Source: Saliniramus sp050485405 | GTDB taxonomy: Bacteria > Pseudomonadota > Alphaproteobacteria > Rhizobiales > Beijerinckiaceae | Direction of reading: 5' to 3' | DNA: 64,000 nucleotides | NCBI GenBank assembly: GCA_050485405.1 | Contig: JBJHBI010000004.1 | Coordinates: 30,686 to 94,685 of the forward strand | Part shown: piece by piece, positions 44,371 to 52,647 of the stretch | Layout of the letters: each line of letters opens with the position of its first letter | Numbering within the stretch: position 1 is the stretch's first letter | The notes under the pieces: model-generated | The model's database searches: none | What the model was told of the DNA's origin: nothing | What the model saw: the letters and a program-made list of their open reading frames with translations, nothing else | Made by a program: the position numbers and the translations under genes

Positions 44371-45858
44371 ATGCGCGTCGATGCGCAACCAGATGCTGCG
44401 CGATTTGAAACCCCGCCTCGCGAGGCGCGGGCAACACGGCTCGGCTTGCGCGCCATCTCGCTGCTGATCATCCTCTTTTCCACCGCGATGATGCTCCTCG
44501 CGCCGGTATCGCCCGCATCCGTCGCGCTCGCGCAGACGGTCGACGCGGATGATTCTTCCAGCGAGGCGCAGAATGCGGAATCCGACATTCTCGACGAGGC
44601 CGCCCGCGATCTGCGCGCCCGCGAACTCGAGGAGGTGCGCCGCGATCTGGAGCGTGCCGCGCAGGCCGAGCGGGAGTTGGCCGAGGAGATCGCCACGCTC
44701 CAGGACGACCGCGCGGCGCTCGCCGAAGCCTTGATCGAGGCCACGACCCGCATCCGCGACAACGAAGCGAGTTCGGAAGATCTGACCGGACGGCTCGAAT
44801 CACTGATCGCCTCGGAAGCCGCAATCCGGCGTTCGCTGGAGGCGCGTCGCGGTGTGATCATGGAGGTGCTCGCCGCGCTCCAGCGGATGGGGCGACGCCC
44901 GCCGCCGGCGGTGCTGGTGCGCCCGGAGGACATCCTCTCGGCGGTGCGCACCTCGATGCTGCTCGGCGCCGTCGTTCCGGAATTGCGGGCCGAGACCGAA
45001 GCGCTCGCCGCCGACCTCCAGGAACTCGTCGACCTGCGGCGGATGATCGCGGAGGATCGCGAGGCGCTCGGCATCGAACTCGCCCAGCTCGACCGTGAGC
45101 GCCGGCGCCTGTCGGGGCTGATCGAGGCGCGTCAGGAACGCCTGCGGGCCGCCCGGGACGATTTCGTCGAACAGAGCGAACGGGCCGCCGAACTGGCCAC
45201 GCAGGCGCAGACTCTCGAAGAATTGATCGCCGCCATGGAGAGCCAGATCGCCGCAGCTCGCGAAGCCGCCGAAGCGGCCGAGGCAGCCGACGCCGAATTG
45301 CGGGCGCAGACCCAGGCGCGTTTCGCGGAAGCCGCCAGCCTCGATCCGGCGCGGTTTGCGCCGCAAATCCCTTTCGCACAAGCCCGTGGCCGCCTGCCTT
45401 TGCCCGTTTCCGGCTCGATGATGCGGCGTTTCGACGAGCCCGACGATATCGGTGGGCGCATGCAGGGCGTCGTTATTTCGACACGGTCGGGTGAGATCGT
45501 CACGGCTCCGGCTGACGGCTGGATCGCCTTCGCCGGGGCCTATCGGTCCTTCGAGCGACTCTTGATCATCAATGCCGGCGATGACTACTATGTGATGATG
45601 TCCGGCATGGAGAACATCACCGTCGATGTCGGTCAGTTCGTCCTCGCAGGAGAGCCGATTGCGACCATGGGGGGCGAAGCTTCGGTCTCCCCGGCAATGG
45701 GACTCGTCGACGCCGAGGGTCCGGTGCTCTATGTTGAGTTCCGTAAGGATGGCGGGTCGATCGACCCATCGCCCTGGTGGCGGGAAACGATACAGGAATC
45801 GCGTCGGTTCACGCCGGGCGATTTTACGTCTAAACCAAGCGAAAAGGTTCGCGGATAA
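44371..45858 (+). CDS. EnvC-like murein hydrolase activator (degenerate LytM/M23, coiled coil)
   Basis: A 495-residue periplasmic protein. After an N-terminal membrane/signal segment (about residues 28-55) comes a long Glu/Arg/Ala-rich coiled coil (~70-330), then a LytM domain (~350-490). Metal-binding residues of active M23 peptidases are missing: the HxxxD site reads GRMQGVVISTRSG and the HxH site reads YYVMMSGM, while LYVEFRKDG remains. This matches EnvC-type activators of division amidases rather than an active peptidase. GGAGG precedes the ATG at 44371. Its stop overlaps the ctpA start (TAATG). Confidence 0.9.
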   Translation: MRVDAQPDAARFETPPREARATRLGLRAISLLIILFSTAMMLLAPVSPASVALAQTVDADDSSSEAQNAESDILDEAARDLRARELEEVRRDLERAAQAERELAEEIATLQDDRAALAEALIEATTRIRDNEASSEDLTGRLESLIASEAAIRRSLEARRGVIMEVLAALQRMGRRPPPAVLVRPEDILSAVRTSMLLGAVVPELRAETEALAADLQELVDLRRMIAEDREALGIELAQLDRERRRLSGLIEARQERLRAARDDFVEQSERAAELATQAQTLEELIAAMESQIAAAREAAEAAEAADAELRAQTQARFAEAASLDPARFAPQIPFAQARGRLPLPVSGSMMRRFDEPDDIGGRMQGVVISTRSGEIVTAPADGWIAFAGAYRSFERLLIINAGDDYYVMMSGMENITVDVGQFVLAGEPIATMGGEASVSPAMGLVDAEGPVLYVEFRKDGGSIDPSPWWRETIQESRRFTPGDFTSKPSEKVRG

Positions 45859-47180
45859 TGCGCAAGCTCCCACTTCTGATGATCGGCGCGCTGGTCGGCG
45901 CCAGCATGGCGACCCTCGTGTCGCAGACACACGTGCTCACATCGACCACGGCGGTGGCGGCTTCCGCCGAGACCTATCGCCAGCTCAGCCTGTTCGGCGA
46001 CGTGTTCGAGCGCGTGCGTCAGGATTACGTGGAGCAGCCCGAGGAGGCCGCGCTGATCGAAGCGGCCATCAACGGCATGCTCACCTCGCTCGATCCGCAT
46101 TCCAGCTACATGGACCCGCAATCCTTCCGTGACATGCAAGTGCAGACGCGCGGCGAATTCGGCGGGCTCGGTATCGAGGTCACGATGGAGGACGGGCTGG
46201 TCAAGGTCGTCACCCCCATCGACGATACCCCCGCCTTCGAAGCCGGCGTCATGGCCAACGACCTGATCACCCATATCGACGGCGAGCAGGTGCAGGGCAT
46301 GACCCTGAGCCAGGCGGTCGAGATGATGCGCGGCCCGGTCGATTCCGAGGTCACCCTGCGCATCCGTCGCGGCAGCGGCGCCGATCCGATCGAGATCACC
46401 ATCACCCGCGACATCATCCGCGTACGCCCGGTCCGTTCGCGCGTCGAGGACGATATCGGCTACCTGCGCGTCACGGCGTTCAACGAGCAGACCTTCACCA
46501 ACCTTCGCGCCGCCATCCAGGACATCAAGGACGAAGTCGGCGAAGATAACCTCACGGGCTTCGTGATCGACATGCGCAACAATCCCGGCGGGTTGCTCGA
46601 CCAGGCCGTGATGATCTCCGACGCCTTCCTCGATCGCGGCGAGATCGTCTCGACCCGTGGCCGTGATCCCAACGAGACGCAGCGTTTCTCGGCCAAATCC
46701 GGCGATCTGACCAACGGCCTGCCGCTGGTGGTTCTGATCAATGGCGGCTCCGCTTCGGCATCCGAGATCGTCGCCGGCGCGCTCCAGGATCACGAGCGTG
46801 CGACGGTGATGGGCACGCGGTCCTTCGGCAAGGGCTCGGTGCAGACCATCATCCCGCTCGGCGGCAACGGTGCGCTTCGCCTGACGACGGCGAAGTACTA
46901 CACCCCGTCGGGCCGCTCGATCCAGGCACGCGGCATCGATCCCGACATCGTCATCCTCCAGGACATCCCCGAGGAACTGCGCGGTCGTGACGAGACGCAG
47001 GGCGAAGCCGGCTTGCGCGGGCATCTCAGCGGCGACGACGAGGAAGCCGGCGGCTCCTCCGCCTACGTGCCGACCGATCCGGAAGACGACAAGCAGCTTC
47101 TGGCCGCCCTCGCCTATCTGCGCGGCCAGCAGATCGACGCCTTCCTCGCCAATGGCGACAGCGAGACCGCACCGAACTGA
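45858..47180 (+). CDS. ctpA: C-terminal processing peptidase CtpA (S41 family, PDZ)
   Basis: A 440-residue periplasmic or lipid-face serine protease with an N-terminal signal/anchor (LLMIGALVGASMATLV). The PDZ domain spans ~85-170 (GIEVTMEDGLVKVVTPIDDT). The catalytic Ser is in NGGSASASEIVAG (about 300) and the general-base Lys in GTRSFGKGSVQT (about 325). The family trims C-termini of periplasmic proteins and affects cell-wall hydrolases. It follows the EnvC-like gene with one-base overlap, a classic pairing, and is ended by a strong terminator. Confidence 0.95.
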   Translation: MRKLPLLMIGALVGASMATLVSQTHVLTSTTAVAASAETYRQLSLFGDVFERVRQDYVEQPEEAALIEAAINGMLTSLDPHSSYMDPQSFRDMQVQTRGEFGGLGIEVTMEDGLVKVVTPIDDTPAFEAGVMANDLITHIDGEQVQGMTLSQAVEMMRGPVDSEVTLRIRRGSGADPIEITITRDIIRVRPVRSRVEDDIGYLRVTAFNEQTFTNLRAAIQDIKDEVGEDNLTGFVIDMRNNPGGLLDQAVMISDAFLDRGEIVSTRGRDPNETQRFSAKSGDLTNGLPLVVLINGGSASASEIVAGALQDHERATVMGTRSFGKGSVQTIIPLGGNGALRLTTAKYYTPSGRSIQARGIDPDIVILQDIPEELRGRDETQGEAGLRGHLSGDDEEAGGSSAYVPTDPEDDKQLLAALAYLRGQQIDAFLANGDSETAPN

Positions 47181-47204
47181 AGGCGGCCTTCGCGCGAATG
47201 AGAC

Positions 47205-47240
47205 ACGCCCGCCCCTCCTGAAGGAGAGGCGGGCGTTTTC
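47205..47240 (+). terminator. Rho-independent terminator after ctpA
   Basis: ACGCCCGCC pairs with GGCGGGCGT, with an inner CTCC/GGAG helix and a TGAA tetraloop, followed by TTTTC. It lies 24 bp after the stop and closes the rsfS-ctpA cluster. Confidence 0.88.
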
Positions 47241-47366
47241 GTGCGGCATTCACCCGCCAGCGATGATGCGACAGGCGGTATGCCGGACGCACAATGATGC
47301 TATAGAACACCGCGCGGCTATTCTTTCGCGCCGCGACGTACAGCGTCATCGAGCAAGAGGCAGGGT

Positions 47367-48983
47367 ATGCTTCCGGACATTCGCGACTATGAGGGGCTCT
47401 ACGCGCGTTTCAGCTGGGCGATCCCGGAGCGCTACAATATCGGTGCCGATGTCTGCGACCGCTGGGCCGCGATCGACCCGCAGCGCCCGGCCGTGATCGA
47501 GGTCATGCCGGATGGCGAGACGCGGGTGCTCGATTACGGCGGCCTGCGCGAAGCCTCCAACCGCCTCGCCAACGCCCTGCAGAAACGCGGCATCCGCCGC
47601 GGCGATCGCGTCGCGGTGTTGCTGCCTCAGGGCCATGCCGTGCCGATCGCGCATGTGGCGATCTACAAGCTCGGCGCAATCGCGCTGCCGCTCGCCGACG
47701 TGTTCGGCATCGATGCCCTGCGCTACCGGCTGGCCGATTCCGGTGCGCGCGCGCTCATCACCCATGCCGGCGGGATCGCGAAATTCGATGATGCCGAGGA
47801 TGATTTCGAGCATCCGGAGGTGATCCTGAGCGTCGACGGCCCCGGCGCCGGTGCGGAGGGTTTTTATGAGGCCTGCGCGGCCGAGAGCGTGGAATTCACC
47901 CCGCTCGATACCCTCGCCGACGACCCCGCCCTGATGATCTACACCTCCGGCACCACGGGCAATCCCAAGGGCGCGCTGCATGCGCATCGGGTGCTGCTGG
48001 GGCATCTGCCGGGCGTCTCGCTACCCCACGAATTCCTGCCGCAGGCCGGGGACCGGTTCTGGACGCCGGCGGATTGGGCCTGGGCCGGCGGGCTCCTCAA
48101 CGTGCTCCTGCCGGGTCTGCATTTCGGCGTACCCGTGATCGCCCGGCGCTTTGCCAAATTCGACCCGGAAGCGGCCTTCCGGCTGATGGCGGATCACGGC
48201 GTGCGCAACGCCTTCGTCCCGCCGACGGCCCTGCGTCTGTTGCGCAGCGTCGACAATCCGCGCGGGCGCTTCGATCTCGCCCTGCGCACGCTCGCCTCGG
48301 GCGGCGAGGCGCTCGGTGCCGAGACCTTCGCCTGGGGACGCGAGACGCTGGGGCTTTCGATCAACGAGTTCTACGGCCAGACCGAATGCAATCTGGTCGT
48401 CTCCTCCTGCGCCGCGATCGGTGTGAGCAAGCCCGGCATGATCGGTCGCCCCGTCCCCGGTCATCGGGTGGCGGTGATCGCCGATGACGGGCGCGTCTGC
48501 GCACCCGAAGAGCCCGGCCAGATCGCCGTGGCCCGGCCGGATCCCGTGATGTTTCTCTCCTACTGGAACCGCCCGGAAGCGACGGAGGCGAAATTCGTCG
48601 GCGACTGGATGACCACGGGCGACCAGGGCGTGATGGATGCCGACGGCTATATCCGCTTCGTGGGGCGAGACGACGACGTGATCACCTCCTCGGGCTACCG
48701 GATCGGGCCGACGGAGATCGAGGATTGCCTGCTGCGCCACCCCGCCGTCTCCCTCGCCGCCGTCGTCGGCAAGCCCGATCCGGTGCGCACCGAGATCGTG
48801 AAGGCCTTCATCGTCCCGCGCGCGGGGATCCATCCCGACGAGGCGCTGGCCGAGGATATCCGCGACTTCGTGCGCACGAAGCTCTCGGCCCATGAATATC
48901 CGCGCGAGATCGCCTTTCGCGAATCACTTCCGCTGACCACGACGGGCAAGGTCATCCGCCGTATTCTGCGCCAGGAAGCGTGA
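47367..48983 (+). CDS. Acyl-CoA synthetase (AMP-binding, acetate/medium-chain-like)
   Basis: A 538-residue ANL-superfamily ligase activating a carboxylate through an acyl-AMP to acyl-CoA. Motifs in order: the P-loop MIYTSGTTGNPKGALHAH (~190), NEFYGQTECNL (~335), the hinge MTTGDQGVMDADGYIRFVGR (~415), DDVITSSGYRIGPTEIED, and the catalytic Lys in TTTGKVIRRILR near the C-terminus. The YGQTE type resembles propionyl- or medium-chain acyl-CoA synthetases. holC follows after 10 bp. Confidence 0.93.
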   Translation: MLPDIRDYEGLYARFSWAIPERYNIGADVCDRWAAIDPQRPAVIEVMPDGETRVLDYGGLREASNRLANALQKRGIRRGDRVAVLLPQGHAVPIAHVAIYKLGAIALPLADVFGIDALRYRLADSGARALITHAGGIAKFDDAEDDFEHPEVILSVDGPGAGAEGFYEACAAESVEFTPLDTLADDPALMIYTSGTTGNPKGALHAHRVLLGHLPGVSLPHEFLPQAGDRFWTPADWAWAGGLLNVLLPGLHFGVPVIARRFAKFDPEAAFRLMADHGVRNAFVPPTALRLLRSVDNPRGRFDLALRTLASGGEALGAETFAWGRETLGLSINEFYGQTECNLVVSSCAAIGVSKPGMIGRPVPGHRVAVIADDGRVCAPEEPGQIAVARPDPVMFLSYWNRPEATEAKFVGDWMTTGDQGVMDADGYIRFVGRDDDVITSSGYRIGPTEIEDCLLRHPAVSLAAVVGKPDPVRTEIVKAFIVPRAGIHPDEALAEDIRDFVRTKLSAHEYPREIAFRESLPLTTTGKVIRRILRQEA

Positions 48984-48993
48984 GCGAGGAGGC

Positions 48994-49446
48994 ATGAGCG
49001 AGGTCTTCTTCTACCATCTCCAGCGCCAGCCCCTCGAGCGCGTCCTGCCGACGCTGATCGAGAAAGCGCTCCAGCGCGGCTGGCGGGCGGCGATCCAGGT
49101 CACGAGCGAGGAACGCGCCGCAGCGCTCGACGATCATCTGTGGAGCTATGACGAGCAGAGCTTCCTCGCCCATGGCCGCGCCGACGAGGCGGATGCGCGG
49201 GAGCACCCGGTCGTGATCGCCCTCGACTTCACCAATCCCAACGATTCCGCGATTCGCTTCCTCGTCGACGGCGCGGCCCTGCCCCCCGATGCGGCGCGCT
49301 ACGAGCGTCTGATCGTGATCTTCGACGGCCAGGACGACGACCAGCTCACCCGCGCCCGCACCCAATGGAAAGAGGTCAAGGCCGCGGGCCACGAGGCGAC
49401 CTATTGGCAGCAGGACGAGAACGGAAGGTGGGGCAAGAAGGCGTGA
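48994..49446 (+). CDS. holC: DNA polymerase III chi subunit
   Basis: A 150-residue HolC protein, part of the clamp-loader complex where chi links to single-strand binding protein. Recognised by the N-terminal EVFFYHLQRQPLERVLP, the LWSYDEQSFLAHGRAD motif (chi's hallmark WxxxxxxFLPHG) and FDGQDDDQLTRARTQWKEVK. GAGGAGG lies directly before the ATG at 48994. It is usually near pepA in this group; here it follows an acyl-CoA synthetase. Confidence 0.94.
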   Translation: MSEVFFYHLQRQPLERVLPTLIEKALQRGWRAAIQVTSEERAAALDDHLWSYDEQSFLAHGRADEADAREHPVVIALDFTNPNDSAIRFLVDGAALPPDAARYERLIVIFDGQDDDQLTRARTQWKEVKAAGHEATYWQQDENGRWGKKA

Positions 49447-49500
49447 GTGCACGCAGTTTCGCGCGAGGAAATCCCGATGCCGGGAAATCGTGTCTCGCCC

Positions 49501-50271
49501 TCAGGGACGCGCCCATCTGGACAAGGCGTCGGACAGAATGATCTTGTCCGCGCCGATGGCGAAGGCGCCGACCCCGTCGCCGTGCCAGCGCGCGATCAGG
49601 GCGCGGTTCTCCTCGGGCGTCGGGGCAAAGACCGGGAGGATCACCGGCACATCGGCCGATCGCGCCAGCGCGACCATTCTGGAGAGCTCCGCCTGGACCG
49701 CCGGATCGCGCCAATCGCCACCGAGCCCCATCGATACCGACAAATCGAACGGGCCGAGCATCACCGCCGCGAGGCCGGGTACGGCGACGATCTCGGCGAA
49801 GGCGGCGGCGCCGGCTGCGGTTTCCACGAGCACGACGGCACCGGTCTCGGCGTGCTGGCGCGTCCGGTAACTCTCCCAGTCGCGGATGTAATGCCCGCCG
49901 GAGCGGCAGCAGGGGCAGGCGCCGCGAAGCCCCTCCGGCGCAAAGCGTGTCGCTGCGACGGCGACGGTCGCCTGCTCGGCGCTTTCCACATTCGGCACCA
50001 CCACCGCGCCCGCGCCCGCATCCAGCGCCTTCATGATCTCCGTCGGATCGAGCCGCGAGACCCGCACCGCCGAAGCCAGACCCGCCGCGTCACAGGCACG
50101 GATCAGCGTTTCGGCGGTCTCGATCCCGAAGGCGCCGTGCTCGCAATCGATCACGGCGAAGTCGAACCCCGCCGCACCGATCATGTCGATCACCTCGGGG
50201 GCACGGATCTGCGCCCAGGTGCCGCGCAGCACGCCCCCGTCACGCAACATCGGAACCAGCGCGCGCCTCAT
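49501..50271 (-). CDS. HpcH/HpaI-family aldolase
   Basis: A 256-residue metal-dependent class II aldolase-like protein, the last gene of a seven-gene operon. The ATG at 50271 overlaps the stop of the Rid-family gene (ATGA); the frame is open further up but is only a shadow of that gene. Family motifs: GTWAQIRAPEVIDMIGAAGF, FAVIDCEHGAFG (metal/catalytic His), VVVPNVESAEQA and VMLGPFDLSVSMG. An unusual CPCCRSGGH replaces the usual phosphate-like Arg loop. It would split or form a 2-keto-4-hydroxy acid or citramalyl-type compound; substrate unknown. Confidence 0.88.
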   Translation of the reverse strand: MRRALVPMLRDGGVLRGTWAQIRAPEVIDMIGAAGFDFAVIDCEHGAFGIETAETLIRACDAAGLASAVRVSRLDPTEIMKALDAGAGAVVVPNVESAEQATVAVAATRFAPEGLRGACPCCRSGGHYIRDWESYRTRQHAETGAVVLVETAAGAAAFAEIVAVPGLAAVMLGPFDLSVSMGLGGDWRDPAVQAELSRMVALARSADVPVILPVFAPTPEENRALIARWHGDGVGAFAIGADKIILSDALSRWARP

Positions 50272-50672
50272 GGGTCGCCCAGCCCCAGTATAGCCTTGAC
50301 CTTGATCTCGACGAGGATGCCGGGCATCGAGAAGCCCTTGACGGCGAATCCGGTCCAGGTCGGATACCGGTTCACGAAATAGCGATCCTTGACCGCGAGG
50401 AACGTCTTCAGATCCGCCATGCTCTCGGCGAACCAGGTCTCCAGTTCCACCACGTCGTCGAAGCTCGCGCCCGCCGCCGTGAGCACTTTGCCCACATTCT
50501 CGAAAGCCTGCACGAACTGCGCTTCTGCGCCCTCGACCACCTTCAGATCGGCATCGCGACCGACCTGCCCCGAGCAATAGAGCGTGTCGCCCACGAGAAT
50601 GCCCGGCGCATAATGATAGGTGTCGTAGATGTTTTCCATGCCTTGTGGAACGATGACCTTACGCGTGGCCAT
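50268..50672 (-). CDS. Rid-family (YjgF/YER057c/UK114) protein lacking the RidA arginine
   Basis: A 134-residue trimeric-fold protein (MATRKVIVPQGMENIYDTYH). Core motifs are YCSGQVGRDADLKVVEGAEA and WTGFAVKGFSMPGILVEIKV. RidA imine deaminases need an Arg in the (A/P)R-x-x-VE segment near the C-terminus; here this reads PGILVE, so 2-aminoacrylate deaminase activity is unlikely and a Rid4-7-type role in a specific catabolic pathway is more probable. Its start overlaps the end of the E1 gene by 14 bp, and its stop overlaps the aldolase start. Confidence 0.88.
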   Translation of the reverse strand: MATRKVIVPQGMENIYDTYHYAPGILVGDTLYCSGQVGRDADLKVVEGAEAQFVQAFENVGKVLTAAGASFDDVVELETWFAESMADLKTFLAVKDRYFVNRYPTWTGFAVKGFSMPGILVEIKVKAILGLGDP

Positions 50673-52647
50673 AGCAGACCTCCATTGCAGCTGTGACGAT
50701 ATCGCGGGCCGAGGGCATGTATTCCCGTTCGAGCCTGTCGTTGTAGGGCACCGGCATGTCGGGGGCGCCGAGGCGCTTGACCGGGGCATCGAGCCAGTCG
50801 AAGGCATGTTCGCTGATCTGCGCCGCGATCTCGCCCCCGAAACCGCCGAATAACGGCGCTTCGTGCACGACGAGCGCGCGATGCGTCCGCCGCACGCTGG
50901 CGAGGATCGTATCGGCATCGAAGGGGCGCAGCGTGCGCGGATCGATCACCTCGGCCTCGATCCCCTTGTCGGCCAACCGTTCGGCGGCGGCCAACGCGCG
51001 CTCGACCATCGCCATGGTCGCGACGATCGTGACGTCGCGCCCGGGGCGCACGATGCGCGCGACACCCGGGGGCAGCGCGTAGGCCGCTTCCGGCACCGGG
51101 GCTGTCCCGCCGAGATAGAGCAGCTTGTGTTCGAGGAAGACGACCGGATTGTCCGAGCGGATGGCCGCACTCATCAGGCCCTTGGCGTCGTAGGGATTGG
51201 AGGGGCAGTAGAGCTCGAGCCCCGGCACGTTCAGAAACATGCTTTCGAGCGACTGCGTATGCTGCGCGGCCAGCCTGATCCCGGCCCCCTGCGGCCCACG
51301 AAACACCACCGGCACCTTTGCCGCTCCGCCCAGCATGAAGCGCGCCTTGGCGGCTTGGTTGACGATCCCGTCCATCATCAGCGTGACGAAATCGAAAAGC
51401 TGGATCTCGGCGATCGGTCGCAAACCCGTCAGGGCGCCCCCGACCGCACAGCCGGCAATGGCACCCTCGGAGATCGGCGTGTCGCGCACCCGCTCGGGTC
51501 CGAACCGGTCGTAGAGCCCGCGGGTGAGGCCGAAAATCCCGCCCGTCGGGCCGACATCCTCGCCCAGCACGATCACCGATGGATCGCGCGCCATTTCCTG
51601 CGCGATCGCCTCGGTGATGGCCTGGGCATAAGTCAGTTCACGGCCCTGCGCGGGCGGTTCGGGATCCGCAGGGCGCGCGGGGGCGAGCGCAAGGGAGCGC
51701 GCATGCACGAGTTCGGGCTCCGGTGCGGTGCGGGCGGCCTCGATGGCGGCTTCGATCTCGGCCTCGACTTCCGTGGCGATCCGGTCGCATTCCTCCCCCG
51801 ACAGGCCGGCGACTTGTGCCCGGGCACGCAGCCTTGCGAGAGGATCGCCCTGTTTTTCGGCTTCCTCCTCGGCTTCGGTGCGATATCGCGGCAGGTTGGC
51901 GCGCATCGAATGATCGTCCCAGCGATAGGTCATCGCCTCGATCAGGCTCGGCCCCTCCCCCGCCCGCGCACGCAGGACCGCCCGCGCGACGGTGGCATAG
52001 ACCGCCTCCACGTCATTGCCGTCGATCCGCTCGCCGGGCACGCCGTAGCCCGCCGCACGCGCGGCGATACCGGGGCCGGCGGTGACGGCATCGGCGGCGG
52101 TGGTCAGGCCGTAACGGTTGTTCTCGCACAGAAAGATCAGCGGCAGAGACCAGATCGCCGCGAGATTCATCGCCTCGTGGAAGATCCCCTCATTCGCCGC
52201 GCCGTCGCCGAAGAAGGCGATGCCCACCGACCCGTCGGCACGCAGTTTCGCCGAGAGCGCGGCACCGGTCCCCAGCCCCATTCCGGCGCCGACGATACCG
52301 TTCGCGCCGAGGATGTTGCGGCTCATGTCGGCGATGTGCATCGACCCGCCTAGCCCGCCGCAATAACCGGTCGCGCGCCCCAGCAACTCGGCGAACATCC
52401 GCACCGGATCGGCGCCCTTGGCGAGCGTATGGCCGTGGCCGCGATGGTGGGTGAGCAGAAAATCGCGATCCTCCAGCGTGGCGCAGGCCCCCACCGCAAT
52501 GGCCTCCTGCCCGATCGAGGAATGGGCGGTGCCCTTGATCTCGCCGGACAGAAACAGATCCTTCGCCCGGCTCTCGAACCGCCGGATCAGCAACCCCATG
52601 CGCAGCATCGCGCGCAGATCGTCGGGAGCGAGCGCATTCGTGCTCAT
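50659..52647 (-). CDS. Fused E1 alpha-beta thiamine-dependent 2-oxoacid (or acetoin) dehydrogenase
   Basis: A 662-residue single-chain E1. Residues ~1-330 are the alpha part with the TPP motif GDGAANEGIFHEAMNL and LCENNRYG (GDG near 147) and HRGHGHTLAKG; an Ala/Pro/Glu linker leads to the beta part (~345-662; GEDVGPTGGIFGLT, DTPISEGAIAGCAVG, GPQGAGIRLAAQHTQS). The ATG at 52647 overlaps the DctM stop. Decarboxylating E1 normally hands an acyl group to a lipoyl E2, yet no E2, E3 or lipoyl gene is in the window. Substrate could be a branched 2-oxoacid, acetoin or another alpha-keto compound. Confidence 0.92.
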   Translation of the reverse strand: MSTNALAPDDLRAMLRMGLLIRRFESRAKDLFLSGEIKGTAHSSIGQEAIAVGACATLEDRDFLLTHHRGHGHTLAKGADPVRMFAELLGRATGYCGGLGGSMHIADMSRNILGANGIVGAGMGLGTGAALSAKLRADGSVGIAFFGDGAANEGIFHEAMNLAAIWSLPLIFLCENNRYGLTTAADAVTAGPGIAARAAGYGVPGERIDGNDVEAVYATVARAVLRARAGEGPSLIEAMTYRWDDHSMRANLPRYRTEAEEEAEKQGDPLARLRARAQVAGLSGEECDRIATEVEAEIEAAIEAARTAPEPELVHARSLALAPARPADPEPPAQGRELTYAQAITEAIAQEMARDPSVIVLGEDVGPTGGIFGLTRGLYDRFGPERVRDTPISEGAIAGCAVGGALTGLRPIAEIQLFDFVTLMMDGIVNQAAKARFMLGGAAKVPVVFRGPQGAGIRLAAQHTQSLESMFLNVPGLELYCPSNPYDAKGLMSAAIRSDNPVVFLEHKLLYLGGTAPVPEAAYALPPGVARIVRPGRDVTIVATMAMVERALAAAERLADKGIEAEVIDPRTLRPFDADTILASVRRTHRALVVHEAPLFGGFGGEIAAQISEHAFDWLDAPVKRLGAPDMPVPYNDRLEREYMPSARDIVTAAMEVCYGHA

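Noticed and set aside
44371..45858. Active M23 peptidoglycan endopeptidase
   Set aside because: The His/Asp zinc ligands are absent (GRMQGVVIS and YYVMMSGM), so it is treated as an EnvC-like activator.
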